This document shows, one piece after another, positions 1 to 12,768 of a stretch of 64,000 nucleotides of DNA (position 1 is the stretch's first letter; every line of letters starts with the position of its first letter). The position numbers and the translations under genes were made by a program. Origin of the DNA: Grifola frondosa. Its lineage: Eukaryota; Basidiomycota; Agaricomycetes; Polyporales; Grifolaceae. The stretch lies in NCBI GenBank assembly GCA_001683735.1, contig LUGG01000003.1:2108001-2172000 (forward strand). Direction: 5' to 3'. Below the pieces are notes generated by a model. It had not been told where the DNA came from. It searched no databases and saw nothing but the letters and a program-made list of their open reading frames with translations.

Positions 1-752
1 GCTTAGCTATGGGGAGTTTGTTGAGTTTTGCAGTCAGGGCGGCGGTATGTGACTGCAATCCATTCAGAGAGTAACATCCATTTCTTCCACTATGGGGACC
101 CTTGAATTTGTTGTATTAGCAGCGAATATCCTGGTACAGTATCTGTAATCTTGCATATCGGACTTGGGGTAATTAGGCGATGGAGAAACACAAGTAGATG
201 ATACCTTCAATTCTCGACGTGCCTTCTTCCCAAATGATTCAAAGACCCTAGGCGAATTTACTCGTAAAACATTCTCAAGGGGGAGAAATCTATGCTGTTG
301 ATTCGTCATGCTGATTCTCGAAAGCGTAATTCACTTGATATACCATCTACGGCTCCCGCGTTCTTTCGAATCCACATTATCTTCGGGTATTCGTAATCTG
401 GATGACAGCGATCAGTGCACCAAGATCCACCTGCAATTGTTCACATAAGTGTCATACAAAGCGATCCGAGTATGAACGCGATCCGAGCCATGATGAACTT
501 TTCGAGAAGCCATGATCGTGGAAAGACGGAAGATTGAGCACTTATATTTGTACACTGTCGATTGATATCAGGCTCGGGATGTCCATAAAGGCAGAAAACG
601 GGACACGCACCTAAACTATCCGGATCCCATTACACATCGTTGTCAAGAACTCGTCAATGTTCCGTCTACAGAACATACTTCAAGAACTGAAATCAGAACA
701 CTCACATACAGCAATACACAACAATAGAAATGAGACATGGTTACGAGGGAGA
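1..752. other. No gene assigned
   Basis: No conserved protein was recognised on either strand. An open frame of 81 codons on the minus strand (64-309) has an ordinary composition but no motif I know, and no convincing splice partner. The stretch may hold the end of a gene lying outside the window, or be the 3' flank of VFA1. Confidence 0.4.
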
Positions 753-1375
753 TCAGGAAGGCAGCATTCCCCTAGGTGCCCCAGGAAGTCTGGGTGCAAT
801 CTCCTTGGCTTGCGCGATTTGTCTGCGTTTGCGATGCTCTGCCAACCGCAGTGCAAATATATCACGGTGTAACGTGTACCGTTGGTGTGATGGCGTCGAT
901 GGAGGAGAGACTGAAACAGGCGGGGACCAAGACCCAGGTGTCTTCTTGGTGTCTTTGCTCCCTTTCTCGGAATTCTTGTCCGTATTATCCTGGTCCTTAT
1001 CCTTTCCTTCATCCTTCTGATCCTTCGTGCTCTCCTTCTCCTTGGCCTTCTCCTGCTTCTTCTTCTGGCGCTCTTCCCACTCCTCCTTTACTTTCGCGAT
1101 CTCCTCCGCGCTGAGGCCCATTTTCTTCACTCCGCGCACCACGCCATCATCCGTGCTGCCCACCTGAACTTGCGAACCCAGGGTCTGTCAGATGGCTATC
1201 GCAGGAGTATAAGAAGTCCACTGTGTTGATTGTGGCGAGCACGGTTGTGGTTGGCTTATGGCAGATGTAACATGGCCGAGCCGTCCCTACCGCCTGCGAA
1301 AAGCAACATGTGAACGAGAATGGATTGCGATCTGGACGTGCTCACCCGTTTGTAGTACATATTCGTGAAAGACAT
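753..1375 (-). CDS. VFA1: VPS4-associated protein 1 (VFA1 family)
   Basis: Small cytosolic/endosomal protein family that in yeast binds and stimulates the ESCRT AAA-ATPase Vps4 (known from the family). The start ATG at 1375 opens a 10-codon first exon (MSFTNMYYKR) ending at a GTGAGC donor. Exon 2 starts at 1293 and carries a Cys-based zinc-binding segment (RPCYICHKPTTTVL ... YSCDSHLTDPGF). The C-terminal half is a Lys/Glu-rich helix (KVKEEWEERQKKKQEK) followed by a conserved tail with RLAEHRKRRQIAQAKE and PRLPGAPRG. Between TDPGFAS and the helical part the frame changes by one base near 1170; removing one base restores a plausible join. Only about 310 bp separate it from the divergent alcohol dehydrogenase gene. 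Family identity is well supported; the frame change is probably a consensus error. Confidence 0.88.
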
Positions 1376-1612
1376 GGGTTATAGTGCTCAGTTATGAGAA
1401 ACCGAATGACTAGCGCGGCACTCATAGAGCTAGAGCATGCGCTGGGAACGTACGTGAACAAACCTCCATACGTGGGACAATCTTTCAGCAGATGACGGGT
1501 CGATGTGACCTACGGTGACGGCGGCCACTGTTAGAAGCTTCGAGCTTGCTCAGCAGCTCAGCTTCGAGTCCCAAGATAGATGGATCAAGTGATAATGATA
1601 AGTACCGGGTGA

Positions 1613-3554
<1,942 letters not shown>

Positions 3555-3777
3555 ATGGTCCCCAATCTATTTGGAGGACTGCATGTATCAAACAGGACTT
3601 TCGGAGATTGAGTGTCAGGTGTAGCATGGACGCCTGCTGAATTAAAGCTGAAGAATTTGATCTGTATGTTGTACCCCGAAATCTGTATTTGTGTCAGATC
3701 GGATGGAGGCTTACAAGCTCTAATCCCGCCGAAATGACTGCAAACGATAAGAAGTAAATTGAAACCCATTAACAGCT

Positions 3778-5498
3778 TTACACAGACCGATCTATCATGA
3801 TTCGCGGCCTCTTATGGCCCAAGACAGCATTCCAGAGCACGCGCAGAGCGGAAAGCACCTCCTTGCGACGCATGCCGCTTCTCCGCCAAGCCATCTTCAC
3901 CACCGAAAGCAAGCACAATATGAACGAAATATCCAAAAATAGCCGGCGAACAACGATTAACGTAGGCGACCGGTTCTCGTTGTGCGCCAGGAAGCCCATG
4001 AGTTGTCGGAACGTCGCGATCGCGCGGGCGAGCGGGTTCAGGACGAGGGACCACATACCCATGTCGTCCAGATCCCACCGCGCAATCTCGCCCCGTCCGT
4101 CCGATGGGCTCCCCTCCCCGCCCGCTCCAACTCGGCGAACGATTGCTACCATGCATAGATAACGAAGCTGTCGAGCGGTGTGTTATTCCCTCAAGTATCT
4201 CTAGCCGCTCAGTGAGAGCAGCAAGATGTGCCTGGACACTCTCCACTGCGTGCTCAAGCGCAATGAGGGTCGTCGGGCGTGGCGTCATACCGCTCTGCAG
4301 CGAGTACGGCCTTGTGAATTGTTGTTGGCTCGACGCTCGGTATCCAGGGCGAGGCGGATAGCTGTGCGCGGAGGCGTGGTCAAGGGGAGAGGTGCGGGAC
4401 AGTGGGTCAGGGTATGATACGGTTGTTGTGGGATATGTGGAGGGTATCGAGGGCGAGGAGGATTGTGCGAAGGCAGACGGGGCTTGGAAGGCAGGTTGCG
4501 GCTGTGTTGCCGGCACGACCATGCCCGCTGGTGGGGGAGATGTCATCAGGAGGGAGCCTGCCATGGGTGTGCGGTAGCGTCGTGAGGAAAGAGAGGATTG
4601 GGGCCTGTTGATTTGGCTGTGGGCGTACATGGATGGCGCAGGGGGCGGTACCCTGTCGACCCTTTCCTCTTCGTCTTCGGATATGCCTTCGTCAGTGTCT
4701 GCCCCATGCATTCTTGGAGGATGTACAAGGTCTGACTGGTCATTTCGGAGGTGTGCGGTGAAATGGCCCGCATCGTATAGAGAACCGGGAGGTTGGACAT
4801 CCGACGCGGTAGATCCTGACGAGCTGGATCCTGGAGACCTCGACGTCGTGCCTGAAGGATAGATACTTAGCATTGCGAAAGGTGATTTGTGACAAACATA
4901 CCGCTCATGACGAGGTTAGAGGGATCCCCTGTGTATGATTCCAATTCCCGCACTAAGTCCATGGCGACGGTCTTGTCGGAGTACTTTCGCAACACCTAAA
5001 TTCGTTTGAGCAATATCTTGTCAAATGACAGCTGTCCATGCGAACCTTGAGCAGCGCATCGACATATAACCATTTCGCCTCATATGGGTCGAGGTCTTTG
5101 TGTTTTGCCCAAGCATCCCTGGCTCACCCGTTGACATGTGATTCCCGAGAAGAACGTATCAACAAAACGAAGAACTCACCATTTCGCCCTCCCTAGCATA
5201 TCCCAGACGCTAGGCCGGGTGGTTGCACATTCCCCACAGTAGCTGTAGCAGGTCCGAGTGATGTCAATGCGTGAAGAGCGTGGATGCGCGGTTTATTTAA
5301 TCACCTTGCTTGTAGAGGCTGCATAGATTGGGTATTCGTCATGCTGTATCACATATCATATAGCTATGTTACGCACCTGTACATGGTCAACTTCTCCTCG
5401 TACCCTGTCTGTATCGGGCCAGTCTTAGGGAGGCCCTGCACGATCTCAACCGCGCGGTCAAACTGTGCATCAATGAGCTGACGCGAGTCCAAGTCCAT
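3778..5498 (-). CDS. Acyl-CoA-binding domain protein with C-terminal membrane anchor
   Basis: The N-terminal acyl-CoA-binding domain is spread over several exons: FDRAVEIVQGLPKTGPIQTG and YEEKLTMY, then LYKQ, SVWDMLGRAKW, DAWAKHKDLDPYEAKWLYV, and LLKVLRKYSDKTVAMDLVRE. Such domains bind long-chain acyl-CoA esters. A long Pro/Ser-rich linker of about 200 residues follows, then a short coiled-coil stretch (LEHAVESVQAHLAALTERLE). The conserved C-terminus (WDLDDMGMWSLVLNPLARA) contains a hydrophobic helix (LFLDISFILCLLSVV) and a basic tail, suggesting anchoring to ER or peroxisome, which is inference. The start at 5498 (MDLDSRQLIDAQFDRAVE) gives a normal domain beginning. Frames slip near 5217 (GGG run) and around 4090-4110 and need one-base corrections. 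Confidence 0.88.
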
Positions 5499-5990
5499 CT
5501 CTACCTAGGAAGATGGGAGTAAAAGGGAGAGGTATCACAGCGGATAGTCGACAATATCAACAACAGTTTTAAGGACTCGCCGTGGCCTCCTTCAGCGCGT
5601 CAAGGTGAAAGCAGCGCTACAAGACCGGCTGTATTAGCCGGTGACAAGACTCGTACTTACAAGAGTACTTAACAAGAGTAACAAGACCGTCAATATTGCA
5701 TTGAAACATTATTTACCCGAGTATCAATATTCCCACGTATGTTTTTAATGAACTTCAATGCTTATTCGCCACCATAGTCCTGCAGAATTGACCACCCAAT
5801 TACTGTGAGGAGTGAAGCATGGAAGTACGATAGGTTACAGCGAGATAGGGCTCGGAGAAGATCGTGGTCGCAAGACTACTCTAATGGCATCACGGCTAAC
5901 TGGCTCCTTCCATATGCATACGCGCAGTAGCATAGCTGCAACACGTTCAAGGCCGCAGGGGTGGTGAATAGATACAGGGTGGGACATCCG
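5499..5990. other. Intergenic, nothing recognised
   Basis: This AT-richer gap lies between the start of the acyl-CoA-binding gene and the stop of mS34, and includes the promoter of the former. No coding pattern or RNA gene was seen. Short repeated words around 'acaagactcg/acaagagta' at 5640-5690 are too short to call a repeat. Confidence 0.5.
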
Positions 5991-6440
5991 TTATGACTGT
6001 TTTGGAGGGAGTGTCGTTGCTCGTGATTCGCCCGTAGCCCATCTGTATTTCAGTCCTCCCGGAATCTTCTCGTCTTCTACTTCCGTCACACGTTTACCTG
6101 CAAGTGACAAGGTTGATGAGCATAAGATATTTATAAGATAAAGACGCGTAAGGCCTGGAGAATATTGAATATTCGATAAAGATCAAGAACTTACCTCGCC
6201 AGTACAACACTCCCCACGCCTTCCCATGGTTCCCCTCTAGCTTCAACTTTGTTCTTGTGACTTCCCAATAACAATTCTCGATATTCTTCACCCCCACCTC
6301 GTCTGATGCACTCTCTGTCCCACACCATCTTTGGAATACCGAGACAATATTTGGTACAAGTTGCCAGGGTGGGATGACAGGGATGGAGGAAGTTTTGAAG
6401 GTAGGAGCTTTCTGAGAGCTGTAGCAACAGGTGTCGACAT
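5991..6440 (-). CDS. MRPS34: Mitochondrial small-subunit ribosomal protein mS34
   Basis: Two exons. The ATG at 6440 starts MSTPVATALRKLLPSKLPPS, followed by GNLYQILSRYSKDGVG and VHQTRWG. After a one-base slip it reads VKNIENCYWEVTRTKLKLEG and HGKAWGVLYWRG, which is the core seen in the MRP-S34 family. Exon 2 gives GKRVTEVEDEKIPGGLKYRW and ends in PPKQS then TAA. The slip falls in the five-C run at 6291-6295: one more base restores WGVKNIEN. The N-terminus is basic, as expected for a mitochondrial protein. It is transcribed divergently from the GatC gene 186 bp away, another mitochondrial translation factor. Assignment is by remembered family pattern. Confidence 0.78.
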
Positions 6441-6626
6441 GGCGGGAGAATATTGAGCCGCGTTCAGCTAAGTTCGCGGCACGTTATAGAGAGTGGTGGA
6501 AGCTTAAGATGTGTGGTTCAACTCTTCCGAGAAATGTGATCGGTTAGAATCTGCATTTGGCAATTTCTCCGATTAGATTAGATTCACTCGAGGCACGGGC
6601 GCTCAACCTGTTGACTTCGACCGACC
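6441..6626. promoter_or_regulatory. Bidirectional promoter mS34 / GatC
   Basis: The 186 bp between two divergent start codons must hold both promoters. It contains a perfect inverted repeat, GCCGCG at 6457-6462 and CGCGGC at 6475-6480, separated by 12 bp, which could be a dyad binding site. No TATA box is obvious. The regulatory role is inferred from position only. Confidence 0.5.
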
Positions 6627-7124
6627 ATGTATGCGCACCGGTGCCTCAAACAATTCCATTCGCTCTCTAGATGGTCATATTTACGACGCCTCCAATCCAC
6701 ATCGACAAAAGTTGCCTTTGATTCATGTGGGATTCCGTTAAAGCCAACCTGGTCTGTCAATGACCTTCTCTCGTCATATCCTCGTCCGACTATTACTCCA
6801 TCAACTTTGAAACGGTTGCATGAACTATCGGCACTCATTCCACCAGCGGACGGCACCCCAGAGCATAGAAAATTGACACAAGAAATGGAGGGGTTGGTGA
6901 AGTTGGTGGAGGCGGTGAAGTTAGTTGACACGTCCGGGGTTGTGGAGGAGGCGCATGGAGAAGCAGTCCCAGACGGGAGAATCTGGGCTGCGGGAACGGG
7001 AATTGAGCTGGATTGTTGTTCGCCGCAGGTGACTGAGGGCGACAGAGATCGCGAGCTGTTAAGGCATGCTGCTCGAGTGATGGATGGGCTGTACGTCGTA
7101 GATGCGGACAAGCCTCGGAATTAG
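6627..7124 (+). CDS. Glutamyl-tRNA(Gln) amidotransferase subunit C-like, mitochondrial
   Basis: Intronless 165-codon frame. The N-terminus (MYAHRCLKQFHSLSRWSYLRRL) is basic and hydroxylated with no acidic residues, as in a mitochondrial presequence. The central GatC-type segment includes TWSVNDLLSSYPRPTITPST, LKRLHELSALIPPADGTPEH and MEGLVKLVEAVKLVDTSG, and then VPDGRIWAAGTGIEL. GatC helps hold together the GatCAB amidotransferase, which converts Glu-tRNA(Gln) to Gln-tRNA(Gln) in mitochondria. This is one of the few genes here that reads through without a frame correction. It is divergent from mS34. Confidence 0.82.
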   Translation: MYAHRCLKQFHSLSRWSYLRRLQSTSTKVAFDSCGIPLKPTWSVNDLLSSYPRPTITPSTLKRLHELSALIPPADGTPEHRKLTQEMEGLVKLVEAVKLVDTSGVVEEAHGEAVPDGRIWAAGTGIELDCCSPQVTEGDRDRELLRHAARVMDGLYVVDADKPRN

Positions 7125-7884
7125 CATGTGCCAGGCAAGTCTGCTATCTCTGTTCTTGGCCTCTTCCTGACCCATATCAGCAGAGATTTGCCACGCGTAC
7201 GAAGGCGTTTCGTTGCAGATGTGTGCACTATACGAGCATCATGCTTGATTCCAGTGACTACATACGAGCATTGGTCACCTTGACTTGGTATATTCACCGC
7301 ACGCGGCGCGCAGTGTTATACAAGTATCCAGCTTGGTTCATGTATGTCTCGGTACGGTGCGTCATGCTGTGATCTTTACGTGAAGGCTGCGGCGCTCATA
7401 CCGGAAAACCTTTGCAGTCCTAAATCCTGATCTGTGAGCGCCGCTAGAAGGAGTGCTTTGATAACTGCGGTCAATATTCTAACATCATCCTCTTCGCAAT
7501 GCATTCTTCGAGGCTTGTCTCGCTGTCCCTCCGCATTGGAAAGTTTCTACTTATCTATCGTGTGCTCATGCTCTCGATCTGGGAGTCAACTGACGTAGCT
7601 AAAATTTCGCTGTTTTGATAGCGGTCAGCACCTCACGTATGATCGTTACTTCATTTCGTATCATGTGTGGCGTCTTCTATGCGGGACACATGGAACCCCG
7701 AGGATTTCTACCTTCCATGAGCTGGACCTTCACAATGCTGCGACACTCCTGCCAGCGAACATACGCGCCATCTGCCCTTCCATAAGTCGGACCTATGAAG
7801 TATAAATACTATCGCCCTCAGACCCATCGTTGGAGTGTCGATAATCATTCACCATAGTTCCAGCCATCCTCCGAGCTGTCCACC
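7125..7884. other. Intergenic; promoter of the M43 protease at its right end
   Basis: No coding pattern was found on either strand. The right-hand 100 bp holds a good TATA box (7801-7808) and a leader for the secreted metalloprotease gene. The rest shows no repeat or RNA gene. Confidence 0.5.
7801..7808 (+). promoter_or_regulatory. TATA box of the M43 protease gene
   Basis: TATAAATA lies 77 bp upstream of the ATG at 7885, a normal distance for a highly expressed secreted-enzyme gene in basidiomycetes. Confidence 0.6.
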
Positions 7885-9249
7885 ATGTTCAGATCTGCTA
7901 TTCTTGCATTGCTCTTGTCGTCTGCACTTGTCTTTGGTGGTCCGTGAACAACACCGTTACCCCCGGTGAGCCACTTTGCAGATACCCTTCGTGTTGCTTA
8001 CGACTCCGCTGCGAGCAGCACGTGCGGTACGAAGATCACGGAAGAGAAGCTACTGGCGAATGAAGCACTTTTCAGGCAAACAAAGTGCCCAAAAGCACCA
8101 CATCAAATGGGGCCGAAGCCGCGACAGTGTCTGTCTACTTCCACGTCATAAGCGAGGTCAGTCGTGAATAATGTCGCATATGATATTATGCTCATGACCA
8201 CCTTTTCATGTCAAAGGACACAACTATTGCTGGCGGTAACATTCCGTATGCGCTCTGATAGTTTGCAAGGATAAACAACCTCACATGTCACACAAAGATT
8301 CAATGATCGCAGACCAAATTACTGCGATGAACGAGGACTATTCAGGTTCTGGCTTGACCTTCGTGCTCGCTGGGACAACCCGGACGGTGAACCAGCAGTG
8401 GTTTAGTCAAGTTGGCCCGGACTCCACACTTCAGATGACCATGAAGCAGCAAGTAGGTGATTATGGCATCACTCGAAGGACGTAGCTGACCGACTACGCA
8501 TGAATAGCTCCGTCAAGGAGGAGCAAACGCCTTCAATGTGTACACTTTCGGATATGTGCAATTCTCATTGCATGTGCGTGCATATATATCATGTCTTCAA
8601 GCTTCCAGCTCCGCAGGATGCTGGGCCTCGGCTACTCTACCTTCCCGGTGGACTATGCCAGCGACCCCACCGACGACGGCAGCGTCATCATCTTCTCCTC
8701 GCTCCCAGGCGGGACCACTACCGACTACAATGAGGGCCACCCTAGCATGTCTGGGGTCGATCGTAGCTCACCGTGACCGGTTTGCCCTTCACCATACATT
8801 CTCGTCACGCTTTTGTCGAGGCTGAAGCGACTGTAAACTTTCTCATGTTCGAGAACTGCTCCGTCCGGGTGAGTCATGCTTTTCTCCACGTTCATACACA
8901 TCTAAGTTGCAATCTGAAAGACTCTGACCCATGAGGCTGGACACTGGGTCGGGCTCTACCACACGTTTATGGGCAGCTGCGCCGGCGCCGGCGACCTGGT
9001 CGACGACACTCCCCCCGAGGCCTCTCCCGCGTCCGGCTGCCCGTCGGCCGCGACACCTGCGCTGGCGGCGGCGTGGATCCCATTCACAACTACATGGACT
9101 ACTCCATCGACAGGTTCGCTACTCAATATGTTGAGAATGATGACCTCTGATTCGTCCATACGTTCGATAGCTGCATGAACCAGTTCACCCCTGGTCAATG
9201 GACTCGCATGACCGATCAAATCCTCACGTATCGTGGCATCGACATCTGA
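7885..9249 (+). CDS. Secreted M43-type (pappalysin/cytophagalysin-like) metalloprotease
   Basis: The ATG opens a signal peptide ([20 protein letters not shown]). The propeptide-like part includes [19 protein letters not shown], and the mature domain begins around TVSVYFHVI. The zinc site is at 8930-8962, [11 protein letters not shown], a HExxHxxGxxH metzincin motif, followed by cysteine-bearing [14 protein letters not shown] and the Met-turn HNYMDYS. The C-terminus is [14 protein letters not shown] and ends RGIDI then TGA. Members are secreted endopeptidases common in wood-decay fungi. Reading requires several introns (a donor near 8454 and others) and one-base corrections near 7935, 8075 and 8615. 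All catalytic residues are present, so it is probably functional. Confidence 0.88.
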
Positions 9250-9429
9250 AGAAGAGGTGGTATCAAAGCAAGGATGGCTGCTGCGACTCTGTGATTATTC
9301 ACTGTGAGGAGTAATGCTGGCCAAAGTAGGATTCAAGATATAATCGGCTACAATTTTTGACAGATATATACACACGTGAGATTCAGAAAGCAGAAATATA
9401 CATCACAGCAGAGATAACACGACACGAGG

Positions 9430-10162
9430 TCACAGAGCGATATGTCCACCGGTAGATCCGAACCCTCCCGCCCCCCGCAACGTCTCATCTAAATTCTGCG
9501 CGAGATGGTGTTGAGAATATATTCAATATCATTAGATAGGCACTTACTTCAACTTCAAGAACTTCAGGCGTGTAGACGCGTTCAAGGATGAGCTGAGCTA
9601 TGCGATCGCCCTCTTCAACTACAGCAGTTTATTAATACTTCGCAAAATTGGGTGAGTGAACCTGCAGCACTTACCTACGAAGTCCTGTCGGACAGGTTGA
9701 ACAAGAGGACAAAGACCACCCCGCGGTAGTCCGCGTCAATGACTCCTGCGCCGGTGTCTATCATGAACTTGGATGCTGAGGTTACACCGCTCCGTAAGTA
9801 TAATGTGAAAAACTAGGCGAAAGGACTAACCTAGACCACTGCGAGGCGCGACGCGACCATAGGTCCCTGCTGGTACAGCAATGATATTTGTGTGTCAACG
9901 AGCGCCTTGCGCGCGCTGGAATGACTTTTCGTTCTGCACTAGAGTGCCATCATCACATCAGCGTATATGAACATCAGCTTTGCCAGACATGTGCGTACCT
10001 GTAGAGGTCGTATCCAGCGGCGAGAGCAGATCCGCGGGTGGGGAGCTTCGCCTTCTCTGAGTGACGCTTGATGAGCAGACTGGAGACGGGTGCAAGCTCG
10101 AGGTTTCCGTTTTCAGATGCGGACGACATTTTGCGCTTCTTAACCTGAGGCTCCTCAGACAT
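9430..10162 (-). CDS. DUT1: dUTP diphosphatase (dUTPase)
   Basis: Trimeric enzyme that hydrolyses dUTP to dUMP and pyrophosphate, keeping uracil out of DNA and feeding thymidylate synthesis. The start at 10162 gives [19 protein letters not shown], a basic, possibly nuclear N-terminus. Conserved motifs follow: 1 AGYDLYSAE (across an intron), 2 PRSGLASK, 3 [14 protein letters not shown], 4 GDRIAQLI and 5 [12 protein letters not shown] near the C-terminus (...HIAL, TGA at 9430-9432). Single-base losses near 9920 and 9885 break the frame around [15 protein letters not shown]. It is divergent from an SQ-rich gene, and an ACGCGT box lies about 50 bp upstream, in keeping with S-phase expression. Confidence 0.95.
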
Positions 10163-10210
10163 GGGGTATGCGTGTGAGTTATTGGCGTGGCGTGGAAGGG
10201 AGAAAATGGG

Positions 10211-10216
10211 ACGCGT
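10211..10216. promoter_or_regulatory. MluI cell-cycle box (ACGCGT)
   Basis: This palindromic ACGCGT lies about 50 bp upstream of the dUTPase ATG. In ascomycete yeasts this is the binding site of MBF, which drives G1/S genes. Use of the site here is inferred. Confidence 0.45.
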
Positions 10217-10304
10217 CGTCGGAGCTCCAAAGCGTGTCAACTCCGCAGTCACGATATCGTGCCAGCAGCGCGCGACCGCGGCCACCAAACTGTCACGACG
10301 ACCA

Positions 10305-12768
10305 ATGGTGGTATCACTTTCTGGGCAACAACTCCCGCTGTCGTATTATTTAGTAGCGCGTCTCAATCTAATAGGTCGACCAGAACGCCCAATGTGTCGG
10401 GGCCGTCGAAGCGCAAGCTCGACCGCGTCGAGAAACCACTGGACGAGCCTGCTAGGAAGAAGCAGAAGGAGAATCTGACTCCTTTCCGGAGCAAGGGTTT
10501 TAAGGAGACGAGCAAGGCCCACAGCAAGAAATTCGAGCCAGGATCTCGAAATGTGACGTCCTCAACAACCACGTTCCTCAGAATGTTAAGGTGCATAAGA
10601 AGCACAGAGCGAATGTCCTAAAAGGTGTTTTGTTGGATGTCAAGCCTGCCGTTAACGTGTTACAGCTCTGCTCCCCTGGGTCAAGCAAAGGGAAGACGAA
10701 TGATCTGACACCATCTAACCCGGTGAAGGAAGGCTTTCACTGCACTCCATTTCCATGCCCAGAGTTTCGTCCTACTACCAATCCCCATCCACAGAAGCTT
10801 ACACCTATGAGACCTACATCCAGCTCCTGGCTTCCTGAGGACGTTCTTCCAACCCCTCCCTCACCACCATCCGATCGCGAGAAGTGCAAGAAGACCTGCA
10901 CGCGGAAGAGGATTTATCGTCATCTTTGCTTGACGATGCGGCACCTATTATTCCATCCTCGTCTCTCCTTACGGTGGGGCTTCCAACCCCTGGAATATCG
11001 GGCTCAGGGAGGAAGGGGCTTTCGAAGTTCCAAACCACCTCTCCTCTTAGCTCGCCCGTCGTGTCCAAATGTTCTCATAAGGCGTCGGGCAAACCATCGG
11101 AGTCGCCCTCAGCGCAAATGTTGGCAATCACAATTGCACATAATACTCCCCCACTTTCACCGATAGTCGTCCCGTCTTCTCAGGCCGATGAATCACAGGT
11201 GTTTATTTCGCCCCCACGAAGAATGCCAGTAGCGTGATCCTAGCTAGCTTTCGACTACCTGAAATTCCGTCTCTCACGCCCTCCCGTCGCCACATAGGCG
11301 CTCTCGGTGGAGCTGGACATCTCGCAGCAGTGGAATCGCATTTTGATCCTGTACATCCAAGCCCCGATGATACGACTGTTCCATCATCACAAACACAAGA
11401 ATTGGACGTATCCATGGCCTCGACCACTGACTCTCGCAAGGTTGGCGTTCCAAGTCCTTTATTGAGCCCCGTTAGAGCCCGCGCCTCAAGCCCACTTGGG
11501 ATGGTTGTTACATCGCAGAGTCAGGAGAAGAGTTAACGTCTTATCACCTTTTCTGTGGCAGTCCTTCAAGTCACAGCGAGGTTGTGCTCAGTTCACAATT
11601 CTTGGATGATGAAGTCTATCTCCTCGGAGGACCAGCTTACTCTCGTTTCTCGCCTGCTACAGTTCCGGCGGCTTCTTCAAAGCATATTGTGGATCTTGTG
11701 GATCGAGATATCGCTCCTGTATCTCCTGCGACTGTTCAATCTTCGCAGAGTCAGGAAAAGGAATTGAGCATTGCCTCATCGGAGGCGTTGCCCGGAGGTC
11801 ACTGGCCATCCTCTCTCAAAACAAGCAGGATATGCTTGTCGAACACGACACTAGCACAAGTCAGATCGAATGTTATGTAGAGACTTATCTGCCTGAACGC
11901 CCGTCGCCACCAAGGTAGTCCATAATTTTATGCTCTTTGTAATGATGCTGATGCGCAATTTCTGTAGAACTCCAAACAGACGTCCTTTGTCTGCTGCTGG
12001 TGTGGACAAGCTCTCTGGTCAGATAGTGGCCGAGGAACCGATCGTAGAAGACATTGAAGACAGCGAATCCGATATCCCTGTTTCCACATCTCCTTTGCAT
12101 GCACCCTCGTCTTATAACGGCACCTTTGATGTTCAACCATACCTACGATGCCTACCCAACTGCGCATATTTCTTGACATGTTCGACGACCACCATAAAGA
12201 GAATAGAGATAAAAGCACGGGCAGGTGCCGAAACCCAAGCCGACTTTGGAGAAACCTTTTCATCTGCTGCGCTGGATGGCGCACCGCGATGTGCCCGATC
12301 CATGAATGGAAAGATCTTGTGTCGACAGGATCAGATGTGGGTGGCCTGTTGGCCGGCACTCATGCCAAATTCTCCCACTTTCTCATTCTCAATCATCACG
12401 TCGTGGCATGCGCACGGAACCTTTCAACTACAGCTCGCCATTCTATCCTGCAGGCTGTCACGCGATTACGTCTGAATCTCGGAGCAGCAGCCCGTCGTAT
12501 CGTGCCTTTGAAGGCGCCGATGAGCCGTTGAGCATTCACCAGAATTTTCCGATGGCTAGAGCTCAGACCCAACATCTACGGAAGTTCATTGGCGTCCTCG
12601 CTCCCGTCCGCTGTGAAAAATTTTATGGAGATGTTCGACGACGACAATCAATCACAAGGGAGCGCTGGGGTTCATACCTTCTATCGCAGTAAATATTACG
12701 AGATACAATCAACTCATCTATGTTCACTCCGACCTCCTTATGGCAATGGCTTGATTATCCCTACATGA
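10305..12768 (+). CDS. Disordered SQ-motif-rich protein of unknown function
   Basis: Not recognised. The start is uncertain; coding is clear from about 10349. The N-terminal part is basic with a possible nuclear signal (SKRKLDRVEK, ARKKQKENL). The middle is Ser/Pro-rich and repeats a motif of the form VPSSQ: VPSSQADESQVF near 11171, VPSSQTQELDVS near 11378, VVTSQSQE near 11504, VLSSQFLDDE near 11586 and VQSSQSQEKEL near 11736. Towards the C-terminus two similar segments occur, RIFLDMFDDHHKEN (about 12163) and KNFMEMFDDDNQSQ (about 12616). Clustered SQ sites are the usual form of ATM/ATR-kinase substrates, so a DNA-damage or S-phase role is possible; sharing a promoter with dUTPase fits but proves nothing. 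Several frame slips occur. Confidence 0.55.

Noticed and set aside
1130..1163. A 34-nt intron that would join the two VFA1 frames (GTGGGC...GGAG)
   Set aside because: Too short for a normal basidiomycete intron, and the sequence it would remove continues the coding pattern; a one-base error is simpler.
5640..5700. Short repeats of ACAAGA-like words as a satellite or binding array
   Set aside because: Units are imperfect, few and short; they do not exceed what AT-rich intergenic sequence shows by chance.
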